Below the pieces are notes generated by a model. The model had not been told where the DNA came from. It ran no database searches and saw nothing but the letters and a program-made list of their open reading frames with translations. A stretch of DNA of 64,000 nucleotides from Mastigias papua (taxonomy: Eukaryota; Cnidaria; Scyphozoa; Rhizostomeae; Mastigiidae), in the NCBI GenBank assembly GCA_964019165.1, contig OZ025267.1, positions 855,001 to 919,000 of the forward strand, read 5' to 3'. This document shows, piece by piece, positions 1 through 12,339 of this stretch; within the stretch, counting starts at the first letter, position 1, and the number at the start of each line of letters is the position of its first letter. The translations under genes were made by a program, and so were the position numbers.

Positions 1-2134
1 ACAGTTTTTAAGATACCTAGATAATTACTTTTTCCCTAAGATTTATTTGACATGGTGGAAAGAACTGACCACTTTCCACATATCGTTCTCAAGAATCTAT
101 GGCAATGAATGCACTATCCCACACATTTTGCTTAAGGTCTCAGCTCACAACCCATTTATGATTAAAGATTATGGAATAGAGCGATTCTTGGTCTGTCTGC
201 ATGCCATTATAGGTAGCAAAAATCAATTTTTAATTTTTTATTTATTTTCTTTTAAATATTTACCCTGGAATACAGTTCAGTTAAGTTTATCAACTGCTTT
301 CCAATTGTCGCAGCAAAACAAAAATTAAAGAATTCTAATTAAACTTACAATAATTTCTAATTAAAAATCTACAAAAACACGTAAAATGAAAATGAAAAGT
401 GAAAATCTTACGAATGCGAATGCAAACAAGCCTTCCTTGAATAATAATATCAACGGCGTTCAAGAACAACTCTTAAACACTTCCTCTTCAATCCATCTGA
501 GAAATCTTGAAATCCGAATAATTTTAATTCGATATGAATCGTTTTTGGAATGTAATTATTACTCATATTTACAGCTATTAATCTGCGAGGAAGTTTGAAA
601 AAAGATCAATGAATATTGCAATGTGATCGACTTGTCACATTTTCTACTCTAGAAATAAAGACTGGTCTGAACCAGAATTGTTGACTTCTTAAATACACTT
701 CTTGGTTTTTTTCTGCAAGTTAATACTATAAGTTTACTTCATTTAGGCAAGCCATTTGTAAACAATCCAATTATACAGAGAGATTTACATTTGCATGTTT
801 AATGTTTTTTCGTGAATAAGAAGTCTCAAAACACGTATTTCTACCTTAGTGTTATCGTTATTCTTGCTGTCAAAGCTAATATGTGGAAAGGATCCTTGTT
901 GAACACATCAGCAAAATTTGCTCTTTTTCTGGTTGCTTTGTATCAACTGGTTTCTTCCTATTTGTTTGATTTTAAAGGCTGTACCACAAGCTTTGCTTTG
1001 TCTATCTTATTTAGATATCTGACTGTTTGCTGTTAACATGTTAAATGATTTTGTAATTGACAATAGAATGGCCATACCCTTGACGCCTCTAGTTACGTCA
1101 AGACTGTTGTGTCATTGGTTGTCACGAAGTACCATTTATTCAGTCTGCTTCTTTTTGTGGGTGAAAGGAGAGCCATATTGTCTTCTCCACTGTGCTTGGC
1201 TCTACTGCACATCCCTCGATCGCCTGTGGCTGCGGGACGTTGAGAAAGGGATTCTATTCATTCATGAAATATGACATCTAGGCACATCAATTGATTCTGA
1301 GTCATGTAGAGGGTCTGATTATGCGGCATTTCCATACAGTTATACTTTCTGAATGAATACATATTCAACAATCCTCGGCTCTTTGTATCTAATCGAATAA
1401 AACAGATGTTACCTTTGTATTGATTACTAATTCATATTTTACAGTATGAAAATGGGTCACCAGCTCTTCTCTTCTTCTTTACATTCTCAACTTCTATTTC
1501 ATTACCCTATGGAGAATCATCCAGACCATGGTGCGTAGGGTTTGCAGTTTGAGAACCGTGTTTTTGACATGTCTCATGTGTACTTATACCGAAAAATTGC
1601 ACTCATAATATTTCAGCTAACTCATTAATACCTTCTAGTTTCTTAAGCCCATACATTTCCTAATTTTTACCTCGTGCAAATTTGCACGGTCAGAAAAATT
1701 CTGCCTACGTGTGATTGCTTATGCTAGGGACGGTGCAGTTGTCTAAATTCTTGAAGTCGTTTTTAAAATTAACAAAATAGCAAACCGCAGCCCAAGAATC
1801 GGAGCAGGTGCTTATTTTGTAACAGATAAGCACCAGCGCCATATTTAAAACTGGTAAGCTATTTGCTTTATTGTTATTGAAGCCATAGATACGGTGTTAT
1901 TTATACTATGTCTATAACTCTAAGTGATAACATGTCAACATTGCTCCGTAGATACAGCAATACAGCACCATGAATGCGAGGCTCATCGCAGTGACGTCAT
2001 TTTCATTTGAAGAATTTCATGTCATTCGAAGGACTTTATCATACGTCATGAATAAAGTTAGCAAAGTGCCATTTGGAATGGAAATGCGTTCGTACGAGGG
2101 CTAATCTTCATAGAGCAGCAAAAATTGTTCTACA
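1..2134. other. Non-coding region upstream of the first gene
   Basis: I find no supportable gene here. The short open frames have no domain-like composition and no convincing splice sites. A 14-bp palindrome, GTGCAAATTTGCAC, lies near 1675. A possible 5'-UTR splice donor (ACTG|GTAAGC) lies near 1853. The last 150 bases before the next ATG contain a CRE-like palindrome, listed separately. Confidence 0.4.
1992..1999 (+). promoter_or_regulatory. CRE-like palindrome TGACGTCA
   Basis: A perfect TGACGTCA (the consensus bound by CREB/ATF bZIP factors) lies about 135 bp upstream of the ATG at 2135, a position compatible with a promoter or 5' UTR. The same octamer also occurs by chance elsewhere in the window (within the coding sequence near 3961 and in an intergenic region near 33803), so function is only inferred. 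Confidence 0.25.
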
Positions 2135-5100
2135 ATGCCGCTACAACGGGGGCCACGTACTTCTTTTGAGCCTTTTGCAAGATGTCCAAAGCCAGAGATG
2201 TCACCATCGAGAAAATGGGTGGCAAAAGTCGAAAGTGGGATAGATGATATGTATGAATATGCATCAAGAAACACTCTGGCGGCGGATTTGCGATGCATTG
2301 GAAACAAATACGACAAATTAGTTCTCAAGATGTTTAATCAGAGATCGCATTTACGAGGAGATATTATGTTATTGAAGAAAGATGCGCAAATTCTCCGTAA
2401 CGAAATGAAGTGTTTGGTTGTAAAACGTGACGATACGACAGCATTCAAGAAAGGATTTGGCACAGAGGATCACGAGAAAGAGAGAATTCTAAAAGCTGAA
2501 ATGGTTACGAAGGAAATGGGACAATTGGAGCTAGCTCTGGCGGACCTTATGTCAAAGTACTATTATCTCTTACAGCAAACGAAAGCACTGAAAGAAATTA
2601 ACTCCTTATGGCATATAAGGTCTGTTTTGAATTCTGATATCTTGCAGTTGAATTCTTTAAAGTCGGGATCCAGTCTTAGTGCCGATGTGACGCCAACAAT
2701 AAAAAATAGCATTGTTAAAAAGGACTCAAAGGAAATCAAAGGCGAAAGTGGCAAGTTGATTGAAAAGGTCAGATGGCTGACTAAATTAAGTCACGAATTT
2801 AGGAATGAGTTACACGAGCTAGGTTCAGCAAAGATGGCACTTTTAACTGGAAGGTCGTGCCTGGAAAACCAATATTGTAATGTCGGGAATATTGAACCTA
2901 TACAGGACAGTATACCACGTGCTTTGGATGTAAAGTCACTATCGACGGATATTCGAAATGCAGAACTGAGGATAATTGATTCACTTCACGAGAGAACAGA
3001 AGCTCTGGATAAACTCACTGATGCATTCAAGAGTTTGATGGTAAAAGCCGGTTTTAGTGGACCAGATGGTTCAGATGCTGAAGAAACAGATGAGGCTGTA
3101 ATGGATAGTGTTGAATCAAAGGTCTCAATGATACAGGTTCATGATCAATTCATTGCTGATGAAAATCAGAACACACTAACATGCAATGAAAATACTTTTG
3201 ATTCGAATCAGAGCATTACCGATGAACCACAGCAGAAGCAAGATAGTGAACATGAATTAGAGAAGTCTCAAGAGAGTGATGATGAGACAAATGGATCACA
3301 AGAAAGTGACAACGAACCAGAAGAAATCCAAGTTCGATTTATTCGGGAAGATGTCATTCAGGATACTGACTTTAGATGCCTTCAGACAGAAACAAAATTG
3401 CATTCTGGCTGCGAACAGCAAACAAACAGCTCTGATCAGTACAGTATGGGTCAATGTGATAGTTTAGAAGGACAGATGGATATACAGGAAATAAAAAGTG
3501 ATAGAACAATTGTTGAATCAAGTGAATATGGGCCAGTGGGTAGTACAGATTTTAACCACGTTGAGGCTCGGCGTTCGTTATGTGGCGAAGAGTTTGCTAG
3601 AGCAAAAGAGAATTTTACAACCTCGATGGTAATGTGGAGTAGGCCTGAAATGTGTAATCTAGCAAAGAATGAAAGTGATGAAACATTAGTTGCTGATGGT
3701 GAGGGCAATTTAGGAGATGACGAAACAGAGTTCTGTAAATTAATTGAAAAACAATTTGAAGATGTCGAAGATAACAGGCGTAAAGTTATGAGACAGAGAA
3801 GGTATTCTTTAAAAAACAAAGTTTTAATAGGTGAGAGTAGTAGAAAATTAGATAAAGGGTCAGTCGATAGATTCACGAAAGAGTTGACCACGCTACTGAA
3901 TATAACTTCAGAAGAATACAACTCAAGTGAAGATGAAGAAATGAACTCAAAATCATTGTGTGACGTCATTGACTGCGAAAATAGACAGGGGAGATTTTAC
4001 ATGGCAAAGAACTTTTTCGAATCTGAAATAGACAAGAAGGACAAAGGTGCAAAGGAGCCTTCTAGTGACAAGACCAAAATTGAGAGATCCCAGGCGAAAG
4101 CCTTAGACATCTCTAACAGCCAACGTAGTGAGGCTGAGGTAAAAAGTTTCTCTGTGGACATGGATGAGCTGAATGAAATGCAGATAGAGCACGAGGAGAG
4201 AATTGAAAGAGATAAGAGTAGCATTGAGAGCTTTAACCTTTCGAGGGATGTATCGACAAGCTCTCTTGTCAAAGGTAAAACGATGACACACGAAGATCGA
4301 CCTGTGTTTTATGATCCAGCTGGGGCTTGGAAAATATCAAGTAGTAACGGTACAAGATTTCAAAGGTCTACAAGTTCACTGATTGGCTCTTCTACGTTGG
4401 AAAGAAGCAAGATGCTAATAGAAAATACCTCGGTCACTCAGCTATATGACAGAACTAAACAAGCGGAGAACTTAAAGACAGAAATACCAGGCGCCTACAA
4501 AACATTGCCTAGAGGCTTTAAGAGCAAGAAAAGCCAAGAGAAGGAAGACAACGCTTTGAAAGAAAGTGGTAGCATTGCTGCCAGGCAAAAGTCAAGGGAA
4601 CAAATCGAAAAGTCTTGCAATACTCTACCCAGGAAAATGAAAATTACAGCCAGTGCATCGAAGCAAACTAAGCCAGTTAGCATCCTTTCTAAAGTAAGTT
4701 CTGAGTCTATTAGTAGTACGACAGAGCGGAAACAAGTAACCAAAGAGAGAGAGGTAGATTGCAAGAATCGCTCAATGACCAAGCTTATTACACGATCTAA
4801 CAGTCAAATTATTTCAAGAGGGCTACCGAAAGAAGGGAAGTCAAACTTAACAAAAATTGACACTGATAAACGCAGTGGGAGTAGACTCCAAAGGCCATCT
4901 TCGCGGCTTGGAAATTTTAAGGAAGAAGCTAAGGATGGAAAGACAGATTTATCTAGCAGGAAACCTGTGAGTCGCGGATCAGTTTACAGATCTGAAAGTC
5001 GCTCTGACAAAACCCGTCCAACAAGTCGAAATGAGCTAGTTAGACGAAATGATGTTTCAATTTATGCAACTTTGCCTCGTTCAAACAAGCGCTCTGTAGA

Positions 5101-5668
5101 ACAAAAAGTAGATTGTCATAGCGAAAATAAGACTAAATCCGTGATTTCTAAAGATCAAAAAAACATCTCTAACAGGACAATTCAGAAATCTGAGAAATCT
5201 TTCGGTTTAAACAGTGGAGATCATGAAGTATCTGATGAAAGTTTTGAAATGATTGACTCAAAGGAGATACATTGCCAAGTGGAGACGGGTACAGGTCAAG
5301 TTGCCGAGAACCACCACGATGAAAATCAAAATGAAAACGAGGCTATCCAAGGTGTCGAAGGTAAGAAACGGAACATGTTGGGCTCCAAAGGAAATAGACC
5401 TAAAAGTGTTTCTACTATTGACAGTCAAAATCAAAAGGGCGTTAAGCAAGGTGGAGAACGGAAAGCTAAGAAGACAGTGTCGGAAAAAGCGGCAAATTTC
5501 ATGCATAATGCGTTTAAGCGAATGACGCCTGATTCAAAAACAAGTGTTAAGAACAATAGCAAAAATGCATCTAGCCCCGAGAGTGTGGTGAAAAGGCGTG
5601 GTCAGAATAGTGGAAACAGCCGTAGCGAGAAGAGAAAGTCATTTATTCCTGTCCCAACATTATCTTAG
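2135..5668 (+). CDS. Large coiled-coil, Ser/Lys-rich protein with C-terminal SxIP-type motif (unrecognised)
   Basis: Single open exon of 1177 codons from ATG 2135 to TAG 5666-5668. I do not recognise the family. Residues about 55-155 and 200-240 are Leu/Lys/Glu-rich with heptad-like spacing, consistent with coiled coil. Residues about 300-600 are acidic and low in complexity. From about 780 onward the protein is basic and Ser/Arg/Lys-rich. The tetrapeptide TLPR recurs at about 790, 830 and 979. The last residues contain S-F-I-P (1169-1172) after a basic K/R run, which fits the SxIP signal used by plus-tip proteins to bind EB1. A microtubule-associated scaffold role is therefore an inference, not a family match. 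The length of the frame and its codon texture make it a real gene. Upstream non-coding exons are possible. No close polyadenylation signal is obvious; AATAAA occurs only near 7424 and beyond. Confidence 0.85.
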   Translation: MPLQRGPRTSFEPFARCPKPEMSPSRKWVAKVESGIDDMYEYASRNTLAADLRCIGNKYDKLVLKMFNQRSHLRGDIMLLKKDAQILRNEMKCLVVKRDDTTAFKKGFGTEDHEKERILKAEMVTKEMGQLELALADLMSKYYYLLQQTKALKEINSLWHIRSVLNSDILQLNSLKSGSSLSADVTPTIKNSIVKKDSKEIKGESGKLIEKVRWLTKLSHEFRNELHELGSAKMALLTGRSCLENQYCNVGNIEPIQDSIPRALDVKSLSTDIRNAELRIIDSLHERTEALDKLTDAFKSLMVKAGFSGPDGSDAEETDEAVMDSVESKVSMIQVHDQFIADENQNTLTCNENTFDSNQSITDEPQQKQDSEHELEKSQESDDETNGSQESDNEPEEIQVRFIREDVIQDTDFRCLQTETKLHSGCEQQTNSSDQYSMGQCDSLEGQMDIQEIKSDRTIVESSEYGPVGSTDFNHVEARRSLCGEEFARAKENFTTSMVMWSRPEMCNLAKNESDETLVADGEGNLGDDETEFCKLIEKQFEDVEDNRRKVMRQRRYSLKNKVLIGESSRKLDKGSVDRFTKELTTLLNITSEEYNSSEDEEMNSKSLCDVIDCENRQGRFYMAKNFFESEIDKKDKGAKEPSSDKTKIERSQAKALDISNSQRSEAEVKSFSVDMDELNEMQIEHEERIERDKSSIESFNLSRDVSTSSLVKGKTMTHEDRPVFYDPAGAWKISSSNGTRFQRSTSSLIGSSTLERSKMLIENTSVTQLYDRTKQAENLKTEIPGAYKTLPRGFKSKKSQEKEDNALKESGSIAARQKSREQIEKSCNTLPRKMKITASASKQTKPVSILSKVSSESISSTTERKQVTKEREVDCKNRSMTKLITRSNSQIISRGLPKEGKSNLTKIDTDKRSGSRLQRPSSRLGNFKEEAKDGKTDLSSRKPVSRGSVYRSESRSDKTRPTSRNELVRRNDVSIYATLPRSNKRSVEQKVDCHSENKTKSVISKDQKNISNRTIQKSEKSFGLNSGDHEVSDESFEMIDSKEIHCQVETGTGQVAENHHDENQNENEAIQGVEGKKRNMLGSKGNRPKSVSTIDSQNQKGVKQGGERKAKKTVSEKAANFMHNAFKRMTPDSKTSVKNNSKNASSPESVVKRRGQNSGNSRSEKRKSFIPVPTLS

Positions 5669-8600
5669 CATTGCAGTTTTTGCATTGTTTGTATTTATGT
5701 TGTATATTAACTGTAAAATAGGGCCTTGAAATCTTGCTGAATTCGGAAAACGATGCATATTGTTAATGAAAATCCGTTGAAGTTGATACATGAGTTTATT
5801 ATTTCCTTGCGTGACCTCCAAAAAAGGTAGAACCAACAGACAAGCAGCCCTAGTTGCAAATGATAAAGATGAATTTGTCGTCTACCAAAGGAATTTTCGT
5901 TAATCAACACAATTCGAGTAGAAGAGAGGCAAAGTCACTTGCCTTGTTCATAGCTTCGAGCACAAAGCCATGAGATAAAAAAAAATTGAATTTCATGCTG
6001 GACATCTAACATTTTACTCCCATCAGAAGAAAAGTTTTTCATCTTGATGGGAATATAATCTATTGATATTGAAATTTAGAGAAAGAAGCAAAATGAAAAG
6101 TCTTGACAAGAAAGGGTAAGGGATTTGCTGTACAATTTACCGATGTGTAGTACTTGAAAAACCATCAATTCAATCAATTGCAAATTCCAAAAGTAATAGC
6201 TGTTTTTTGAGATTATGATAATGATAATCAATAATGATAGCAATGATTGATAGCAAACATGATTAATGATGATTGTAGTGATAGATGCTGATATAGGATG
6301 ATTGTGATGATTGATGATCATGATAAGTAAAGGAAACTTCGATTGCGGATAGACTGACGCTGCGTGGGCGATGAATTTGTTTTCCTGAAAGAGTGAGATG
6401 CAAAAGGCAATGAAATACAGGCGAAGCAGGCTCTGTTTTTGTCTGATTCGAGATGTTAAAAGGGAGAAAATCTACGAGGTATGTGAAAAATGACGGTTAT
6501 ATTATACAATGTAGATTGCATTCTTCAAGGAGAGGTCGCCAAGGTCTATTTCACCTTTTGTTGTTTGCATGCTCATTAGGCCACAACGTCAATAGCTAAG
6601 CTTCATGTCGCAATTGCCGCCGATCAGTCTCTAAATCGATCAAAGACAATTCAATCCATCTTTGCCAGATAACACGAGTTGACCAACTGTCATATCTGCA
6701 ATGTTTTCGGAGATATACGATAGGTGAAAATTGGCTAAAGGTACGTAGGTCTATTTAGCGTTGACGTTTGGACCACTTTCGACCGCAGTGTGAAATCTAT
6801 GCGTTTTAATCCTACCTTCATAACAAAACTAAGCGGAGCGTTTACATGTTTACATTTTGATTGTAGCTACATTCAAGTCAGTCCTACACAACTTTAATAT
6901 GTACTTAAAGCCCTGACTGCAGCCCTTTTTGCATACTTGACCGTTTGCTGGCCTTTGGTTCTGTACTGGAAAGTAGTAGCCCCGTCGTAAAGAAGTCTAT
7001 TAGTGAGGCATCGTGGAAAATTGTCGTTTCCTAACGGATTTTGCTTCTAAAACATGGGCATGGTGACAAAGTTGCGATTGCCTTCATATGCAAAATCAGT
7101 TTAGGTAGCCATTCAAACCACATGAAGTTTGGTTTTTGACAATAGTTGATATTTGAAAATCACAATAGCTTTCGTATTGTTGTTGGATAACCTGACCAAA
7201 GAAGAAATTTTAGACCATTTGAGGTCTGCAGGCTCTGTAGAAATGCGCTATCTCACCTAATGGTATTTATAGACTGTCCTCAAAGCTTTACAACCACCGT
7301 TTATCTAAAGATAATGAACTAGAGTTCGTGTGAAGCCCATTTGATTGCATTGAAGCTGACAGTTCAATTTTTTATTGTAAGACTGAGGTGCCGATTAGTA
7401 GTTGTCAAACACACGAACAATTTAATAAAAGTTTTGTGTAAATAATTAATTTTGATCTTCTGACACACAGCACATCCTTTCTCTCATCCATGTCATTTAC
7501 AGCATTTTATGCTACACATCTTTAGGGTCACCGGAATAACTTTGATTGGATTAGTTGTTTTAGCTTTATTTGCTATTTTTTGTGGTTTTGGGGTATGTCC
7601 GAGTTGTGTGCAGTATCCTGATTGCAGGTTCATGTGTAATATCTTCATAGCTAGATTACTTGACAGATCCTGAAAATCTAAGGTAGTAAAGAAAAGATCA
7701 ACTAATATTTTACTCTCAGTTCTGAAGTGACATATGTCACTTTTGGAAGTTATTTAAACCTGAAAGTGAAGCTATAAAGTAGTCCTATATGGTCCTAAGC
7801 AAAAAGTCATTTTTCATTAGGAAATGAGTTGTATGTCTTGCTAAATGTTTTTCTCTATGGAGGTGAATTGTGGTAAATGAATTGACTTCCTTTCTTATGT
7901 AGCACCTTGCTGAAGTACTGCTGTCATTTTCCTTGCTTGGTTGATGCAACATAATTGCTGCTGCTGTTGTTTTCTTCATCATTATATTTCTTTGCCAACA
8001 ACTGGTGATGAAGGAGTGTGATTTGATTGAAATTTTGCTCACAGGATTCTTTTTGATGTAGTAATGAATTTGGACTTTTCAACCATAATAATAAATAGTA
8101 ATATATATATATATATATAGTTATTTTGGGAAATTGAAGGGAATATTCCTAAGTTCTGTTGATTTTCTTATCAATAAAACCTTTCTACTGTTTACTTATA
8201 CTTCCTACCTTCCTTGTTATCATTTAATGATGCATGAAAGACTTCTTTTCAAATCTTTTTGAATACTCTTTGAAAGAACACTCAGAGCCTAAACAAATTT
8301 GACAGAAGGACATTCCTGAAAACACATGGAAATTTTTATCATATTACATAGAGATAGTATCTTAATCATAAAAAACAATACATAAGGGGACTTGATATTG
8401 ATATGTGTTTCCTCATGTGAGTTTCCCCTGTTTATTGCAGGACAATAGACAGTTTTGCAGAATGAGATCTCAGCAGATGCTATATCAGCTGGAACTCCCA
8501 GATGTCATTCATTACTTGAATGTCAAAATTCATTTTTCAGTATTTGGCATTGCAGGTCTTCTGTTGAAAGTCATGTTTTGGTGTCACTATAAAATCTCCT

Positions 8601-11600
8601 ATCACCCTTATATAACATGAATGTTAGGACTGAAATTGGGCTCTCCTATTGAAATTGTCAAATTTCCCTTACTGTGTTTATTATAATCCTCTTATCTGAA
8701 TTATGATGTCTTAAGTGTGTCCAGGGAATCTCTCTTGGAAGTAAATGTATTGTTGATCTTTGTAATCTGTTTGAGGATTGCTAAAAAGTATGAGATATTT
8801 ACTAACCTGCATACCTGATTATAAGATGATTGCCAAGTTGTGGTCACTGCCTTTTGCTTTTCAAATGAAATTATTGGGGTCTTTGAATGTGCAGAGCAGA
8901 AATACTCATTGCACTATAATTCTGGGTTAACTACTGAATTCCCACTGAAATTTAACTAGCATTTTATGTTCAATTCATAAATTTATGTATATAGATTCTT
9001 GCTAGGGTATGGGCCTGAATCATATTTCATGAAATGTTCATAGGAACACATTTTTGTACTTTGATTTGGGAATACCCCAATAGATTGGGTCTCATTTTAC
9101 ACTTTACTACTCTTTGGTGCTTAATTGAAAGGGGCCATATTGATTTGACCTTTTTCTTTGACCCTCCCTCTGGCTTTATTAGGACCCCCTTCATGAATTC
9201 TCTATAGACCCAGTGCACTTAGAATTAGATTTTAAATAGATCTGACTGCCATCTAATCCATTCATAACAAGTGATTTTCATTTGGGAGGAGGATGCCCTC
9301 CCAACCTTTGACAAAACCTTACATTGATCTTGCTTTTCAGATTTTCTATATTGCCTATTAAAAGTTGAAAATGGATTGTTTTCAAAGATCTAGATTTATA
9401 GTACAAATCATTTTAATAGTCAGTTGGTACTATGTAACTTAGCTCAGAGCTAAATATAGGGACCAACTATAGGGGTCAACTGGAGGTATTATTCATCTTA
9501 TCATGTGTATCCACATCTGGCTATATATTTCATTTCATCTTTTGGTCATTATCCAACATTTCATTCTCTGATGAGTGTCAGATGAAAAAGCTTTTCATTG
9601 TGTTTAAAGAATGTTCCTGCTTTTTGAGCTATACATATCATTTGTTATTTCTCTCATTATAAGCATCTCTTCAGGTTGTGGACTAAATTTCTTGTGACAG
9701 ATCCTATTTGGCTAGATATCTTTTGCACTTGATTACCTGAACTCTGAAACTGTCACTAGAAGAAGTGCAGATATATGTTAATGTTTTCCTTAATGCAGTA
9801 GAATTATTGATTGCTAAATTGTCACATTGTACCTTTAAGAAAATGGGCATGGTTGTAGGAAACTAACACCATTTTATGACGTTACATCCATAGTTCCCCT
9901 TATTGACCTTATTAAGAATTTTAGAAGTGACCACTGCTGATATTCTACTCACTGAATCTTGGCTCTATCTTAGATATGCTAATCTTAATAGAAGTGATGG
10001 CTCATGTGCATTGTTTAGAGCTTATTTTCTCCCAGCAGTGGTTTTAACATAACATAATCCAACGACGTATTTAATGACTGCGGTAGATCAGCATCATGTA
10101 ACATATTCAATGTGCAGAAATAATTAATTCTAGGAAAGTGTACTGTCTTAGCACTCTTTATTCCAGTCTGAATTTTTCTCTTTGACTTTTCCTGTATTGT
10201 CTTCGTATAGTTTGATCTGGGTTTGTCTAATCTTTTGTTAACGCTGACGACTGATGTGTATATTTGTATTGCATATTTACCAGGCATTGACCTCCTTTAC
10301 TGAAAGCATCAAACACATGACCCAGGTCTGTCTAATAGAAGCGCTGAATTACTTCAACAGGGGCTGTGGTGTTATTTGATATAGCACCCAGTAGTAGCTA
10401 ATTTTGAGTTGTTACATAGCCCGTCATACTCTGCTTCATTTGGCACTTTGAATCTTACACTTGACATCCAATTATCGTATTATCTTTACATTTATCACAG
10501 TATCTCGAATGGTTGCGATATTGTATCTTTAATGAGTTTGTCACATGTATACGTTGTAGGCCTATGGCCAACTTTTACGAGTGGTAGTCGTTTTGAGCCC
10601 TTCATAGTCATACATTCAAAGGATGGCACATGGTTTACCCCTCATGGAGATACCCTGCGCCTTGCATCACGTCTGTATTTGAGCAGGACTGGGTAGTGCC
10701 TTGTGAACCTAGTAGAATACTCTAAGGTTGCATATTTCATATAGTAGCATATCATTTGCTCGCTTGACTAACAATGGTTAAAGTGGTCAAACATGGTAGG
10801 TAATAATAAACAACTGAACCCCCTGCTTTTGTTGTTGGTTTGTTTTTGTTCTATCGAGCTTAATCTAATGTACATAATCTCTCTGGCAAGCTTTAAAGCA
10901 TTGTACAAAATTTCATACAGCTTTCTGGACCCTTTGAAGGCTAAAGAAACCAGAGAAGCACGGTTTCTTGGACCCCAGCGAAGTGGCAAAATCTATTACT
11001 TTTGGATCGATATGTAATTATTGAGCATTGCCCGTTGTGTTCCTGGAAACAAAGGCCTTCCACTGTTTAGACTTTGTTTTTCGTCAGTGTTTCTTTATAC
11101 TATGGAAAAATTTCCAGTGCTTTACTCAAAAACCTGTTTCTGAGGCATTACACGAAGCCGAAATTTTCTGGTAGATAGTTCTACCCTGGAAGGTAATTTG
11201 ATGATGTTTTAGACAGTGAAAGACTCCATATAGCCAAGCAGATGTTTATCACAAAAAAGACTTGGATATTAGCTGCTAAGTCCCATGTGGGACTCATGGT
11301 TTTATCATTAGCACTAAACAGGTCTTTTGGGAGTTTTAGAAACTGATTAATGTGCGAATGCCATCTGTACAATGATAAAAATCACATCTTTTTACGGTTT
11401 TTCATTAATTCTCATGGATGATTGTACTTATTTATTCAATAAGTCTTCTAATTCGTTCAACATATTAATAATTTATCATGATTTAATGCTTGCATCGTCC
11501 AGTCCATTCCTTGTTTCTAACTTGACTATTTTTCTATTGTTTGTTTGTTATTCCGTTTCTCTGCTACTTATCCTTTTACAGAAATTTCCGATATTGCATT

Positions 11601-11844
11601 TGTGTAGCACTTCACGATTTGCTTCAGAGATTCTCACAATTTTAACTTTACGTAGTTGCAATCCAGATTATAATTGTCATGCTTGTACGAAAGATTGTAG
11701 AAGCATTGAATTCTCCAAGCAGTCTTTCGGATATATTTTATACATGGTTCAGCACATTGAACTCTAATCCCATTAATCATTTAAGTTAGTATTTAATTGT
11801 CCCATCTTGAAGCTTGTTCATAATTGTTATGCTTTGTTTGATAG
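5669..11844. other. Long non-coding interval between the two left-hand genes
   Basis: About 6.2 kb without a supportable gene. It presumably holds the 3' UTR of the upstream gene, intergenic DNA, and 5' exons or the first intron of the SH3 gene. AATAAA occurs near 7424, 8090 and 8175. A short (TA)10 tract lies at 8100-8119, and an ATGAT-rich stretch lies near 6215-6325. The open frames seen here (for example near 10409-10696 and 11372-11767) are T-rich, lack recognisable motifs and are not proposed as genes. Confidence 0.4.
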
Positions 11845-12339
11845 ACCAGAGATAACTGTCATCGGTGCACGGCCTATGAGTGATTCCCCATTCGTCGTCG
11901 ACTCGGCAAGAAATCTCTATTCGACAAATGATTTTCACGAAAAATACAATACCCCTAGCAACGGATTTGACTGCATTATCACTCGAACATCGACACTCCC
12001 AGGCACGAGAAACCAAGACAAGAAAGAGCGCCCTAAGTCAGAAATATTCAATGGATTCAGTTCACTGAGAGCAGGACGTATAGCAAATGGAGAACGCGTT
12101 CACACTCAGAAGGAAAGTAGAAAAGTTATAAGAAGCAAGTCCCTTCATGCACCGAGGAAACCTCCGAGGAATTTTTCGATACGACCAACATCGACCTCGC
12201 CATGTGGTGACATCAAAGAACACCAATCGACCGCCAGTCATTTGACAACTATTACACCTACACGACCAGCACCTCCAGTTCCGCCGTTGGCAGAAATGTT
12301 TAATAAAAAGAGTCAAGTAACAGGCAAACCAACTGCAGG
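11845..12339 (+). CDS. SH3-domain adaptor-like gene, exon 1 of 3 visible
   Basis: This exon is open from an acceptor (TTTGATAG|ACC at 11843-11844) to a strong donor GTAAGT at 12340. The first in-frame ATG is at 11876; if translation starts there, 154 residues plus two bases of a split Gly codon lie here. An upstream coding exon is equally possible because the frame is open to the acceptor. The product is basic and disordered, with proline-rich SH3-ligand-like stretches (residues about 95-145, including a P-A-P-P-V-P-P run). The split codon (GG) is completed by the first base of the exon at 15710, keeping the frame. That phase match is the main evidence for joining the exons. Confidence 0.72.

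Noticed and set aside
1674..1688. Palindrome GTGCAAATTTGCAC
   Set aside because: A single short palindrome in AT-rich DNA with no linked gene start; not enough to call a site.
10409..10696. 95-codon open frame with Ser/Tyr/Leu composition
   Set aside because: No ATG-supported start, no motif, and no splice sites joining it to the SH3 gene.
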